Positions 17,528 through 26,662 of a DNA stretch of 63,185 nucleotides are shown in pieces. The first letter of the stretch is position 1. Each line of letters begins with the position of its first letter. Below the pieces are notes generated by a model, which was not told the origin of the DNA, did no database searches, and saw nothing but the letters and a program-made list of their open reading frames with translations. Location of the stretch: NCBI RefSeq assembly GCF_030580935.1, contig NZ_JAUQOM010000015.1, positions 1-63,185 of the forward strand, given 5' to 3'. The stretch comes from Sphingobium cyanobacteriorum. Its GTDB lineage: Bacteria > Pseudomonadota > Alphaproteobacteria > Sphingomonadales > Sphingomonadaceae. The position numbers and the translations under genes are program-made.

Positions 17528-18994
17528 TCAGGATGCGCCGCCGACCATCATCTGGTCGATGCGGATCGTCGGCTGACCGACGCCAACATCGAGATGCTGG
17601 CCCTGCTTGCTGCAACTGGCGACACCATCGTCCAGCGCCAGGTCGTCACCGACCATCGAGATATGCTTGAGCGCCTGATGCCCGACGCCGATCAGCGTCG
17701 CGCCTTCGACCGGGGCGGTGATGCGGCCATTTTCGATCAGCCATGCCTGCGTGGTGGTGAAGTTGAACCGTCCGCTGACGATATCCACCCGCCCGCCGCC
17801 AAAAGCGGTGGCATAGATGCCGTCCTTGACCGATCCGATAATGTCGCCGGGCTGGTGCGCCCCGGCCAGCAGGAAGGTATTGGTCATGCGCGGCATCGGC
17901 AGATGCGCGTAGGACTGACGCCGGCCATTGCCGGTAGGCAGGTCGTTCATCAGCCCGGCATTCAGCCGATCCTGGATCAGGCCGGTCAGGACACCGTCCT
18001 CGATCAGCATCGTGCGTGCGCCCTTTGCCCCTTCGTCATCGACGCCAAGCGATCCGATCCGGCCCGGCAGCGATCCGTCATCCACAACCGTCACGCCTTT
18101 CGCCGCGATCCGTTCCCCCATGCGCCCGGCGAAGGCGGACTGGTTCTTGCGATGATGGTCGCCCTCCAGCCCATGGCCGATCGCCTCGTGGAACAGCACG
18201 CCGGGATAGCCGGGGCCAAGCACGACGGGCATCGTGCCGGTCGGCGCGGGACGCGCATCGAGGTTGATGCACGCCATTTCCACTGCCCGCCGGATCAGGG
18301 CGTCAAGCGTCGCGCCGACAAGGACTTCGGCGCCATGTCGCCCGCCAAACCCCGCTTGACCACGCGCGCGCCGTCCCGCCGCCTGCGCGACGACCGTGAC
18401 GAACAGTTGCATCGATGGCCGGACGTCGGCGGCGATCCGACCATCGAGGTCGGCGAACAGGATCGCCTGATCCGCCGTGCGTAGGTCCGCCTCGACGCGC
18501 ACGACGCGCGGATCGACGGCACGCGCCTGCGCATCGATCCGACCCAGCAGGGCGATCCACGGCGCAGCGCTGTCTGCACCATTCAGGTCGATCGGCGGAT
18601 ACAGGTCGTGGACCGGCGGCTGACCAACAAGCGGCACCGCCACCTCGCCGCCAGTCCCGCCATCCAGGGCCCGCACGGCATCCGCCAAGGTCGCCAGCGC
18701 GCCAGCGCCCATGTCCGCCGAATGCGCGAAAGCCACTTGCCCGCCACGGGCCGAGCGTGCCCCGACACCTTGGGCAATCTGGAACGACCCGCCAGCGACG
18801 CGCCCGTCCTCCAGCCGGAAGGTGCGTGTCCGCTTCGTTTCGAAGAACAGATCGGCAAGATCGGTCCCCGCGCTCGCCAATGCGCCCAGCGTGCGCGACA
18901 GGTCGGCAGGTGCCAGCCCCGCCGGTGTCAGGATGCGCGCGGTCGCGATATCGAATATCGTGCCGGCAGGTTCATTTTCAACCTCGGCGATCAT
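17528..18994 (-). CDS. tldD: TldD-type metallopeptidase subunit
   Basis: 488 aa. The metalloprotease signature HEAIGHGLEGD (HExxxH) is present around residue 260, as in E. coli TldD. TldD/TldE heterodimers degrade unfolded peptides threaded into an internal cavity and process some ribosomal peptides (microcin B17, CcdA degradation). Start 18994 (MIAEVENEP) overlaps the tldE-like stop by four bases; the longer frame to 19309 is a shadow. The C-terminus contains SCSKQGQHLDVGVGQPTIRI, typical of the family. Confidence 0.92.
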   Translation of the reverse strand: MIAEVENEPAGTIFDIATARILTPAGLAPADLSRTLGALASAGTDLADLFFETKRTRTFRLEDGRVAGGSFQIAQGVGARSARGGQVAFAHSADMGAGALATLADAVRALDGGTGGEVAVPLVGQPPVHDLYPPIDLNGADSAAPWIALLGRIDAQARAVDPRVVRVEADLRTADQAILFADLDGRIAADVRPSMQLFVTVVAQAAGRRARGQAGFGGRHGAEVLVGATLDALIRRAVEMACINLDARPAPTGTMPVVLGPGYPGVLFHEAIGHGLEGDHHRKNQSAFAGRMGERIAAKGVTVVDDGSLPGRIGSLGVDDEGAKGARTMLIEDGVLTGLIQDRLNAGLMNDLPTGNGRRQSYAHLPMPRMTNTFLLAGAHQPGDIIGSVKDGIYATAFGGGRVDIVSGRFNFTTTQAWLIENGRITAPVEGATLIGVGHQALKHISMVGDDLALDDGVASCSKQGQHLDVGVGQPTIRIDQMMVGGAS

Positions 18995-20343
18995 GCCGCG
19001 CCTCCTATCTGCAATCCGTCGATCAGGATGGATCCGGTGCGCACCGCACCGGCGCGGTGCATATCGTCGCCGACCGCAACGATGCCCATCAACATGTCGC
19101 GCATGTTGCCGCCCACGGTTACGTCCGCGACCGCGTGCACCAGCACGCCATCCTCGACCCATGTGCCCACCACGGCATAGGTCCAGTTGCCGCTGACGGG
19201 ATCGGTCGCACCGCCGGTCAGGCCGCGAACGATCAGCCCGCGCCCCATCTGGCGGCACAGCGTTTCGAACGATTCGCTGCCCGCGCGACTGGCCAGTCGC
19301 AGATTCCACGGCCCGTCGGCATTGCCGGTGGAGGTCATGCCCAGCCTGCGGGCCGAGCGCGTGCCCAGAAACAGCCCCTCGACCACCCCGCCGTTCAAGA
19401 TGGCGCGACGGCTGCCAGCAACGCCTTCACGATCGAAGCCGCCGCTGGCAAGGCCATAAGGCTCGAACGGATCCTCCATCAGGTCCAGATGCGGGGCGGC
19501 AACCGTCTTGCCCAGTGCATCGGGCAGGAAAGTCGTTCCGCGCTGTTGCGGGTTGCCCGACAGCGCGCCGACCAGATCGCCGATCAGGGCGGTCGCCACC
19601 CGTGCTTCGAACAGGACGGGACAGCGCTGGCTGGGCAGAGTCCGCGCGCCCAGCTTGCCCGTGGCGCGGGCGATGACCCGTTCGGCCAGCACCGCCATCG
19701 GCTCCAGACTGTCGAACCGGCGATCTTGGCTATCGGCACTGTCGTTGACGGCGCCGCCCGCATCCCGCGCCAGCGCGACGAGCCAGGCGCTGTGGAAGGA
19801 AAATATCTCGCCACGGCAGAATCCGGCGCTGGTGGCCAGCGCCATCCCGCCTTCGCTGGACAGGACACCGGACGCAATCGTCTCGATCATCACGCCGGGC
19901 ACGGTTGCCCCGCGCAGCAGCGCATCACCCTCCAGCGCCAGCGCGCGCAGGCTGGCGGGATCACGCCCCGATGGTGCGTCGATCGGCGGCAACGGCGTAT
20001 CGACCGCCATCTGCGCAAGCGAAGGCGGCAGGCTGTCCGCATCCTCGCCGACCAGATCGGCTATCGCAAAGGCTTCCTCCGCCGCGCGGCGGATCGCCGC
20101 CGGATCGAGCGCGGCGGTCGTCGCCGTGCCCGCACGCGCGCCGCGATACAGTGTCAGGGTCAACCCCTGGCCAGCATCGCGCAGCGCCGTATCCGTCTCG
20201 CCCATGCGCGCCGTCACCTTGATCCCGGCATTGGCGCGGGCGGTGGCGACGGCCTGATCCGCGCCGACGGCCTGGGCGATCTTCACCGCCTGGGCCGCGA
20301 CATCCTGCATCCGGGCGACATCGGTTGCGAGCAGCCGCATCAT
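18991..20343 (-). CDS. TldE/PmbA-type peptidase partner
   Basis: 450 aa homologous to TldE (PmbA), the non-metal partner of TldD. Typical segments include MGETDTALRDAGQGLTL, GASG-type turns (LASGGFDREGVAGSRRAILN) and the C-terminal GGNMRDMLMGIVAVGDD. No HExxxH motif, as expected. It lies between the ABC transporter (four-base overlap upstream) and tldD (four-base overlap downstream), so the three are translationally linked. It should form the TldDE protease in the cytoplasm. Confidence 0.9.
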   Translation of the reverse strand: MMRLLATDVARMQDVAAQAVKIAQAVGADQAVATARANAGIKVTARMGETDTALRDAGQGLTLTLYRGARAGTATTAALDPAAIRRAAEEAFAIADLVGEDADSLPPSLAQMAVDTPLPPIDAPSGRDPASLRALALEGDALLRGATVPGVMIETIASGVLSSEGGMALATSAGFCRGEIFSFHSAWLVALARDAGGAVNDSADSQDRRFDSLEPMAVLAERVIARATGKLGARTLPSQRCPVLFEARVATALIGDLVGALSGNPQQRGTTFLPDALGKTVAAPHLDLMEDPFEPYGLASGGFDREGVAGSRRAILNGGVVEGLFLGTRSARRLGMTSTGNADGPWNLRLASRAGSESFETLCRQMGRGLIVRGLTGGATDPVSGNWTYAVVGTWVEDGVLVHAVADVTVGGNMRDMLMGIVAVGDDMHRAGAVRTGSILIDGLQIGGAA

Positions 20344-22124
20344 GCGATCTCCTCGATCGGACCGGCAGAGGTGCGTCCGTCGGCAATGACCAGCGCATGA
20401 TCGTGATAGCGGTGCAATCGTTCGTCATGGACGACGCTGATCAGGGTGATGCCGGGGAGCTGCGCCTCCAGCAACTGATGGAAATGCTGCGTATTGGCGG
20501 GGTCGAGCGCGCTCGTCGCCTCGTCCAGGATCAGCAGGGAGGGCTTCTGGAGCAGGATACGCATCAGGGCGACGCGCTGCTGCTCACCTGGCGAGAGTTC
20601 CTCCGACCACATGCGCAGGGCGTGCATGTCATCGGCAAGGTGCGAGAGGTGCACCATGTCGAGCAACGCCGCGATCGCGCTGTCGTCATGGTCCTCCGGC
20701 GCATCGGGAAAGCAGATTGCGGCCTTGAGCGTGCCGAGCGGCAGATAGAGGCGCTGGGGCACGAACATCGCCGTCGAGCGATCGGCCAGCGCCACCTGTC
20801 CCTCGCCATCGGGCCAGAGACCGGCAATCGTCCGCAGCAGCGTGCTCTTGCCTGCGCCCGATGGCCCGCGGATCACCCAGCGTTCGCCATCGCGCACCTG
20901 CCAGTCGCCCAATATGACCAGCGGTTCGCCATGCGGACGACGGACGGTGAGCCCGGTCACAGCCACGGCCACGCCAGCGGGCGTGCCGATGGTGGCGGTG
21001 ATGCCGGCCGGTCGTTCGTAATCGATCGCATCGTCCAGCGCCTTGATACGGTTGATGTACGAAATCTGGGTCGCCATGCGCGGATAGAAATGCACGAAGA
21101 AACCAAGTTGCGGCACGAGCGCGCTGAAGGCGTCGCGCCCGCCCATCACCTGGCCGAAGCTGATCGCGCCGGCGAAGTAGCGCGGCACCAGGATAAACAG
21201 CGGGATGATCGAACCGAGACGATCATAAAGACCATTGGCCATGTTCAATCCGATTTGCGCCCGAATGACCGATCGCCAGCTTTGCCGGATATTCTCGACA
21301 TTGATCCGCAGCGAACCACGCTCGATCTGCACTGCATTCGCCATGCCGATCTGGGCGGCATTGCGCCGGACATGGACCAGGTTCGATCGAAAATCGGCTT
21401 CGCGATGCTGCCACCGCATCATCGAGCGGATATAGGGCTTGCCGAGCAGCACCATGACGACGCTGCTGACCAGAACATAGGCAACGGCATACCAGATGGT
21501 GCTGCCGGGGATCGATATCGCCGTGCCGAACAGCGCAAGCGTGATCGGCGGCGCGGTTTCCAGCAGGATAGCGACGGTCGCCCAGACCATCACCAGCGCG
21601 CTGAGCGCATCCAGAAGGATCACCATCGAACCCAGTTCGGGATCGGTGATGTAGCGCAGGTCATCGGCGATACGCTGATCGGGATTGTCGATCATCCGCA
21701 GCCGTTCGATTTCTGCATAACGATTCCGGCCGAGCCAGCGATCCACATATGTCTGGGTGAGGTAAACGCGCCAGCGGATGCAGAGCAGGCGCTTTACCAG
21801 CGGTTCGACAACCACGAACACCATCTGTAGTGCGAGAATGGATATATAGGCGGCCACCAGCCCCCCGAAAGCCGCAACCTCGCGCGCCTCGACACTGTTG
21901 AAAAAGCGCTGCTGCCAGCGGTTCATCAGCACGAAAACATAGGCGCCGCTGAATTGAAAGGCGACCAGGACGAGCAGATATCCCCACGCCACCTTCCAGT
22001 CCTTCGAGGTCCAGTAGCTGGCAAAGAACCGCAAGGCATGGCGCCAGCGATCCCCTGCCGGCTGGGGTGGGGCAAGCCCCGTCTCGCGACGGGACTCACC
22101 GGAAGGAACTGGCTGGGGCAGCAT
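20340..22124 (-). CDS. BacA/SbmA-like peptide ABC transporter with fused ATPase
   Basis: 594 aa: a SbmA/BacA-like transmembrane domain (residues about 40-350, six hydrophobic spans such as WGYLLVLVAFQFSGAYVFVL) fused to a nucleotide-binding domain. The ATPase shows Walker A GPSGAGKST, signature LSPGEQQR and Walker B LLILDEATSALD. The architecture matches BclA of Bradyrhizobium and YddA-type proteins, which move peptides such as NCR or antimicrobial peptides across the inner membrane, inward for the BacA side of the family. Between a TonB receptor and TldDE it most plausibly imports a peptide. Confidence 0.88.
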   Translation of the reverse strand: MLPQPVPSGESRRETGLAPPQPAGDRWRHALRFFASYWTSKDWKVAWGYLLVLVAFQFSGAYVFVLMNRWQQRFFNSVEAREVAAFGGLVAAYISILALQMVFVVVEPLVKRLLCIRWRVYLTQTYVDRWLGRNRYAEIERLRMIDNPDQRIADDLRYITDPELGSMVILLDALSALVMVWATVAILLETAPPITLALFGTAISIPGSTIWYAVAYVLVSSVVMVLLGKPYIRSMMRWQHREADFRSNLVHVRRNAAQIGMANAVQIERGSLRINVENIRQSWRSVIRAQIGLNMANGLYDRLGSIIPLFILVPRYFAGAISFGQVMGGRDAFSALVPQLGFFVHFYPRMATQISYINRIKALDDAIDYERPAGITATIGTPAGVAVAVTGLTVRRPHGEPLVILGDWQVRDGERWVIRGPSGAGKSTLLRTIAGLWPDGEGQVALADRSTAMFVPQRLYLPLGTLKAAICFPDAPEDHDDSAIAALLDMVHLSHLADDMHALRMWSEELSPGEQQRVALMRILLQKPSLLILDEATSALDPANTQHFHQLLEAQLPGITLISVVHDERLHRYHDHALVIADGRTSAGPIEEIA

Positions 22125-22142
22125 CGTTCGAAAAGCCTTTTA

Positions 22143-24464
22143 TTACCGGAAGCGATAGCCGACGGTGAGGCGCCAGGTGCGCGGTTCACCAAGTGGGACG
22201 TAACTTGTCGTGGACGTGATGCCATAATTCACGCGATCGAACAGATTGCGCACACCCAGATTCACGTCGAACTTGTGCAGGTTCATGAAGGCATTGATAT
22301 CGACCTGCCTGTTGCCGGGGATGCTGTTGCGCCCGAAGCTGTCGACCACCGCGCTCGACCGGCCATAAAGCCCGCCGCCAAGGCCGACGCTCACATCGTC
22401 CGCGATGCGATGCCGGTAGGAGGTATAGAGGCTAAACTGGTCGCGCGGGGCCATGGTTACGGTGGTGCCCGTGGTCAGGCTTGGCCGCAGCAGGCTGTAG
22501 TCGATGCGCGTCAGGCTGGCGCTGATGAGCCAGCCCTTGAGCGGTTCACCCTGGACACTGACATCGATGCCCTTGCCCACCTGACCAGGTATGGCGATCT
22601 GAAAGCGGCGGTTGACGGGATCGTTCACGCGCAGATTGCTCTGGCGCAGATTGAAATAGCTGGCGTTGATCAGCACGCGCTTGTCGAACAGGTCCAGCTT
22701 GAAGCCACCCTCGACATTGCGGGTGCGATTGTCAGGAAGCAGGTTCAGGAAACGGTCGGTCTGGAAACTGGGGATGAAGCCATAGGCCAGCGCCCCATAG
22801 ACCGAGAAGTCATCCGTCACATTGAACACCAAGCCATAGCTGGGCGTGGTCGCGCCGTTGGAATGATAATTTGCGGTCGGTCGCCCCGGTATGACGACGG
22901 TCGAATCCGAATTCGTCCGACGCACGCTCGCCATCAAGGCCAGCTTCCAGAATTTCCCGACATATTGCGCGTAGTAGGATTTTTGCTTGCCCGTGACGGA
23001 GTTTGAAAACACATATTGTGAGGCCAGGGCGCCCAAAGTTGGCTGTTTCGTCACGAAATTATAGAGGAACATGCCCGATTCGCTGGGTGGATAAATGGCT
23101 TGATTGGCAACCACGTCATAATCGCTGGCCATGCCGCCGACGACGACCTTATGCTCGACCGGTCCCGTCTTGAAGGTAGCGCGCGCATAGCCGTCGATGG
23201 CATTGTTGACGCTATGCTGATTCACGCCGCTGCGGGAAATCACCAACCGATTGGGTTCCCAGAGAGCGAATGGCGAATATTGGCGGATCAGCAGGGAACT
23301 GTCCTGATGCTGCCAATGCCCCGCCACCGTCAGCCAGGGCGCTATTTCCTGCTTGACCTGCACATCATAGATGCTGCTCTTGATCTGGGCGAACTGGTTG
23401 CGCCCGCCAACGATCGGCTTGTCGCGCGGGACCGAAAGCGGCACCCCATTTGCATCGAAGATCGTATAGGGAACCATGCCGAATACCTGGTTGCCCAAGG
23501 TGATGCTGGCGATGATATCGGTATGCGCATTTTTGAAGCGAATGGACGGCGCGAACAGATAATCCTCATTGCCGCGATAGCCCCCGGCATTGCGATCGGC
23601 ATCCGCCGCCGCCGCGATGACTCGCCCACTGAGCTTCCCATCCGCCGTGATCGCGCGATTGGCGTCGATCGTGATGCGTCCTGCGCCAAAAGAGCCGGTT
23701 TCGGTTGATACATAGAGCCGTTCGTCCGCACTCGGCTTCTTCGTCACGATATTGACCGTGCCGCCCAGGCTTTCCCCGCCCAGCAGGATCGCGTCAGGCC
23801 CCTTGAGCACCTCCAGCCGCTCGATATTGGCGATGGGTTGCGTGCTGCCGGCGGCAAAGGTGCTGCTTGATGGCGTGGGCAGGCCGTTGACGGAGCCACC
23901 CGACGAAAAGCCGCGTACCGAATAGGTGACGCCGCCCTGGACGGTTGCGGTGTTGACCGCGACGCCGCCCGCATTGCGCAGGGCGTCGGGCAGGCTTTGC
24001 GCCTGCTGATCGGCCAGCAGCTTGGACGAAATCACCTGAACGCTGCGCGGCTGGTCACGCAGGCTTTCGCCCGTGCGGGTCGATGTGGTCGAACCGCGGA
24101 CCATGACATTGGTTTCCGCCTCGTCCCGCCGCGCGACCACGACGATTTCGCTGACCACGGAAATGGCCCCGTCGCTTTCCATGATCGCCAGCCTCATACC
24201 GCGCGTCGCCTGCCTGACCGCTGCGATCGCGGTGCGGGCGTTATCGACCGGGGCGGAACGCAGGTCACGAATGGCGTCCGGATCGGCATTGACCTGCGTG
24301 CCGGTCTGACGCTGGATCCGGTCCAGCGCATCACTGAGCGGCATCGCGGGCAGCGTCAACCCCTGCGTTTGGGCCGAAACCGCCACCGGAGCGGCCAAAG
24401 CCAGAATCGGCATCAGGCCGATCGCTGCGACATGAACATGCAACATTGCTTGACGACGGAACAT
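22143..24464 (-). CDS. TonB-dependent receptor with STN domain (siderophore-receptor type)
   Basis: 773 aa. Start 24464 follows a GGAGG site and yields a signal peptide ending VAVSAQ. An STN (secretin/TonB short N-terminal) domain (residues about 40-110, LPAMPLSDALDRIQRQTG) precedes the plug (QPRSVQVISSKLLADQQAQ, RGFSSGGSVNGLP) and a 22-strand-type barrel ending in GYRFR. STN receptors usually signal to a sigma/anti-sigma pair, but none is next to this gene. First gene of the operon running to 13354; with BacA-like and TldDE genes behind it, its ligand is probably a peptide or peptide metallophore. Confidence 0.92.
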   Translation of the reverse strand: MFRRQAMLHVHVAAIGLMPILALAAPVAVSAQTQGLTLPAMPLSDALDRIQRQTGTQVNADPDAIRDLRSAPVDNARTAIAAVRQATRGMRLAIMESDGAISVVSEIVVVARRDEAETNVMVRGSTTSTRTGESLRDQPRSVQVISSKLLADQQAQSLPDALRNAGGVAVNTATVQGGVTYSVRGFSSGGSVNGLPTPSSSTFAAGSTQPIANIERLEVLKGPDAILLGGESLGGTVNIVTKKPSADERLYVSTETGSFGAGRITIDANRAITADGKLSGRVIAAAADADRNAGGYRGNEDYLFAPSIRFKNAHTDIIASITLGNQVFGMVPYTIFDANGVPLSVPRDKPIVGGRNQFAQIKSSIYDVQVKQEIAPWLTVAGHWQHQDSSLLIRQYSPFALWEPNRLVISRSGVNQHSVNNAIDGYARATFKTGPVEHKVVVGGMASDYDVVANQAIYPPSESGMFLYNFVTKQPTLGALASQYVFSNSVTGKQKSYYAQYVGKFWKLALMASVRRTNSDSTVVIPGRPTANYHSNGATTPSYGLVFNVTDDFSVYGALAYGFIPSFQTDRFLNLLPDNRTRNVEGGFKLDLFDKRVLINASYFNLRQSNLRVNDPVNRRFQIAIPGQVGKGIDVSVQGEPLKGWLISASLTRIDYSLLRPSLTTGTTVTMAPRDQFSLYTSYRHRIADDVSVGLGGGLYGRSSAVVDSFGRNSIPGNRQVDINAFMNLHKFDVNLGVRNLFDRVNYGITSTTSYVPLGEPRTWRLTVGYRFR

Positions 24465-24740
24465 AAACCCTCCTCCCCGCGCCGCAGACATGCATCCTCA
24501 TGCCCTTGCGGGCACCGTTCAGGATGGCGTATCTACGCCACGTTTACAGCCGTAGGCAAAAGCTTCGCGGATGGCGAAGCGATCGATCGCCGCAGGCCCC
24601 CTGGCCCGCCGACGGTTCACTCTGCGTTGCCAGGGTTGATCGTCTTTCCTGGGCCTTCGCCCCGTGATGCGATCATTGTCCTGACAGGGCGAAATCTGCG
24701 CGCAATTCGTCACGTCATCAAATTGTAATTGGTTATGACC

Positions 24741-25706
24741 TCATAATGAAATGGGTATGGGCTGGCCAATGGCATCCGCACCGCGTTTGAGTTCCGCGAT
24801 CAGCCAGCGAATAATCGGTTCGCGGTCGCGATAGGGCTGCCACTGCGCCACCAGGGCCGTCGTGGGCGATGGGATCTCCAGGTCGAGCAGGGTCACGGGC
24901 AGGTAGCTGGCCTGATATTGGGCGAACCAGTTGCTGGTCGTCACGATCAGATCGGACCCGATCGCCAGCGCCGGGAGCATCGAGTGCAATCCCGTCCGCA
25001 CCACGACATTGCGCCGTGCAAGCTGATGATTGCTGTCATACTCTCCGAACATCTGCTTTTCCATATCCCCATGGACCGCTGCATGGCGCGCGGCGAGATA
25101 CTCTGCTTCGCTCACAAGGCGTCCAACCAGCGGATGCTTCTCCCACACCAGCGCCGAAGGACCATGTGCGAACAGTGTCGTCGCGCGCAGTCCATCGTCC
25201 ACCATCGCACCCGGCACGATCGCGACATCGACGCCCGCGTCAAACAGGCGGCGGGTCGACCCATGGACAAAGGGCACCATTTTCAGTTCGATGCCCGGCG
25301 CGACCGCTCGCAATTGCGGCACGATCCGGCTGATGAACATCAGTTCGATCACTTCCGGCGCGGTCAGCGTCACCGTCTGATGCGCGGTCGCCGGATCGAA
25401 ATGCAGCGTGAGCGTGAACGTGTCGTTGATTTCCCGCAACAGACGCCCGACCCTGCTCTGCAAGGCTTCGCCCAGTGCCGTCAAATGCCGCCGTTCCCCG
25501 AACAACACCAGTTCATCGCCAAAATGATCGCGCAACTGGCGCAGCTTGACGCTCATGGCCGGCTGGCTGATGGCGATCGCGTTGGCCGCGGCGGTCAGGG
25601 AAGGCGAATGCAGCAACGCATCAAGCGCATAGAGCAGGTTGATGTTCAGCCGGCGCAAGCGCGCCCGCTCGTCGCTCTCTGTCGATGACGTGTCGAACTC
25701 GCGCAA
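24741..25706 (-). CDS. LysR-family transcriptional regulator
   Basis: 321 aa. The N-terminal winged helix (LNINLLYALDALLHSPSLTAAANAIAISQPAMSVKLRQLRDHFGDELVLFGERR) resembles the NodD/SyrM branch of LysR, followed by a periplasmic-binding-protein-like effector domain. It lies upstream of, and in the same direction as, the TonB receptor operon with 276 bp between, so it is a good candidate for the operon's regulator, though this is positional inference only. Confidence 0.88.
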   Translation of the reverse strand: MREFDTSSTESDERARLRRLNINLLYALDALLHSPSLTAAANAIAISQPAMSVKLRQLRDHFGDELVLFGERRHLTALGEALQSRVGRLLREINDTFTLTLHFDPATAHQTVTLTAPEVIELMFISRIVPQLRAVAPGIELKMVPFVHGSTRRLFDAGVDVAIVPGAMVDDGLRATTLFAHGPSALVWEKHPLVGRLVSEAEYLAARHAAVHGDMEKQMFGEYDSNHQLARRNVVVRTGLHSMLPALAIGSDLIVTTSNWFAQYQASYLPVTLLDLEIPSPTTALVAQWQPYRDREPIIRWLIAELKRGADAIGQPIPISL

Positions 25707-25911
25707 CCCTCACTCCCTTTTATCGGCGGTGAGTGCGCAGCATAGAGTGCGACAAGGCGCTTGTCCTGATGATTAAGAGGACCCACAGGCGCTTTGCTGA
25801 CGGTCGTGCTGCTGGACCATGGCACATGCGGCAAATGGCATAGCCCCTATCCTGAACCTACAGCTTGAACCGACAGCTTGAACCCTGCCGCCAGCGCGTT
25901 ACGCTGGCGGC

Positions 25912-26610
25912 ATGAACGCGCCATCTCCCTTTGCCCGCCGCCGTCGATCCCCCTGGATCATGATCCCGCTGAAGTTGCTCTTCATCTTCATTGCCCTGTC
26001 GCTGATGATGGTGGTGATCTACCGCTTCGTGCCGCCGCCGGTGACATGGACCATGCTGCTCGACCCGAACGGCATCACCAAGGACTGGACCAGCCTGAAC
26101 GAGATCGATCCCGACATGGCGCGGGCGGCGATTGCCGGCGAAGATGGCAAATTTTGCAGCCATCACGGCTTCGACGTGGATGCCATAGCCAAGGCGGCGA
26201 TCCACAATGCCAGCGGCGGCCGCATTCGGGGCGGCTCCACCATCAGCCAGCAAACGGCCAAGAATGTGTTCCTGTGGCAGGGCGGCGGCTTCGTCCGCAA
26301 GGGGCTGGAAGCCTGGTTCACCGTGCTGATCGAGGCAGTTTGGGGCAAGCGCCGGATCATGGAAGTCTATCTGAACGTCGCGGAGACCGGCATCGGCACC
26401 TATGGCGTACAGGCGGGCGCGATCCGTTACTTCCACCATGGCGCGGGCAAGCTGACCCGTGCGCAAGCCGCTCGCATCGCCGCCGTCCTGCCACTCCCCA
26501 AGAAGCGTGCCGCCGTCGCCCCCAGCGGCTTCACCCGCCGCTATGGCAACAGCATCGCCGCGCGGATTGGCGTGGTGCAGCGCGACGGGCTGGATGGCTG
26601 CCTGCAATAA
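25912..26610 (+). CDS. mtgA: Monofunctional biosynthetic peptidoglycan transglycosylase
   Basis: 232 aa with one N-terminal membrane anchor (PLKLLFIFIALSLMMVVIY) and a GT51 domain. The catalytic Glu is in AIAGEDGKFCSHHGFD, with GGSTISQQTAKN and KRRIMEVYLNVAETG following. It polymerises lipid II into glycan strands at the outer face of the inner membrane, without a transpeptidase domain. Length is normal for MtgA. It ends at a strong hairpin shared with the convergent TonB receptor gene. Confidence 0.95.
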   Translation: MNAPSPFARRRRSPWIMIPLKLLFIFIALSLMMVVIYRFVPPPVTWTMLLDPNGITKDWTSLNEIDPDMARAAIAGEDGKFCSHHGFDVDAIAKAAIHNASGGRIRGGSTISQQTAKNVFLWQGGGFVRKGLEAWFTVLIEAVWGKRRIMEVYLNVAETGIGTYGVQAGAIRYFHHGAGKLTRAQAARIAAVLPLPKKRAAVAPSGFTRRYGNSIAARIGVVQRDGLDGCLQ

Positions 26611-26614
26611 AAAA

Positions 26615-26636
26615 GGGCGGGGATCGCTCCCCGCCC
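26615..26636. terminator. Bidirectional terminator between mtgA and TonB receptor gene
   Basis: An 8-bp GC stem (GGGCGGGG/CCCCGCCC) with a 6-base loop lies between convergent genes. A tracts precede it on the plus strand, giving a U run on the minus-strand transcript. Confidence 0.8.
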
Positions 26637-26662
26637 TCCTGTGTTCTGGCTGATCGTGAAGA

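Noticed and set aside
17528..18991. Long plus-strand frames opposite tldD and tldE (for example 18415-20400)
   Set aside because: GC-rich shadow frames with low-complexity Arg/Pro/Gln translations and no ribosome sites, mirrored on strongly coding genes.
22125..24740. RiPP precursor gene near TldDE and the ABC transporter
   Set aside because: I looked in the gaps 17479-17527, 22125-22142 and 24465-24740 and found no short ORF with a ribosome site and a Cys/Ser/Thr-rich core, nor any modifying enzymes such as YcaO. A biosynthetic cluster is not supported; import and digestion fits better.
24465..24740. FecI/FecR-type sigma and anti-sigma genes expected beside an STN receptor
   Set aside because: Neither is present; the upstream neighbour is a LysR gene, so surface signalling through a local sigma factor is not supported.
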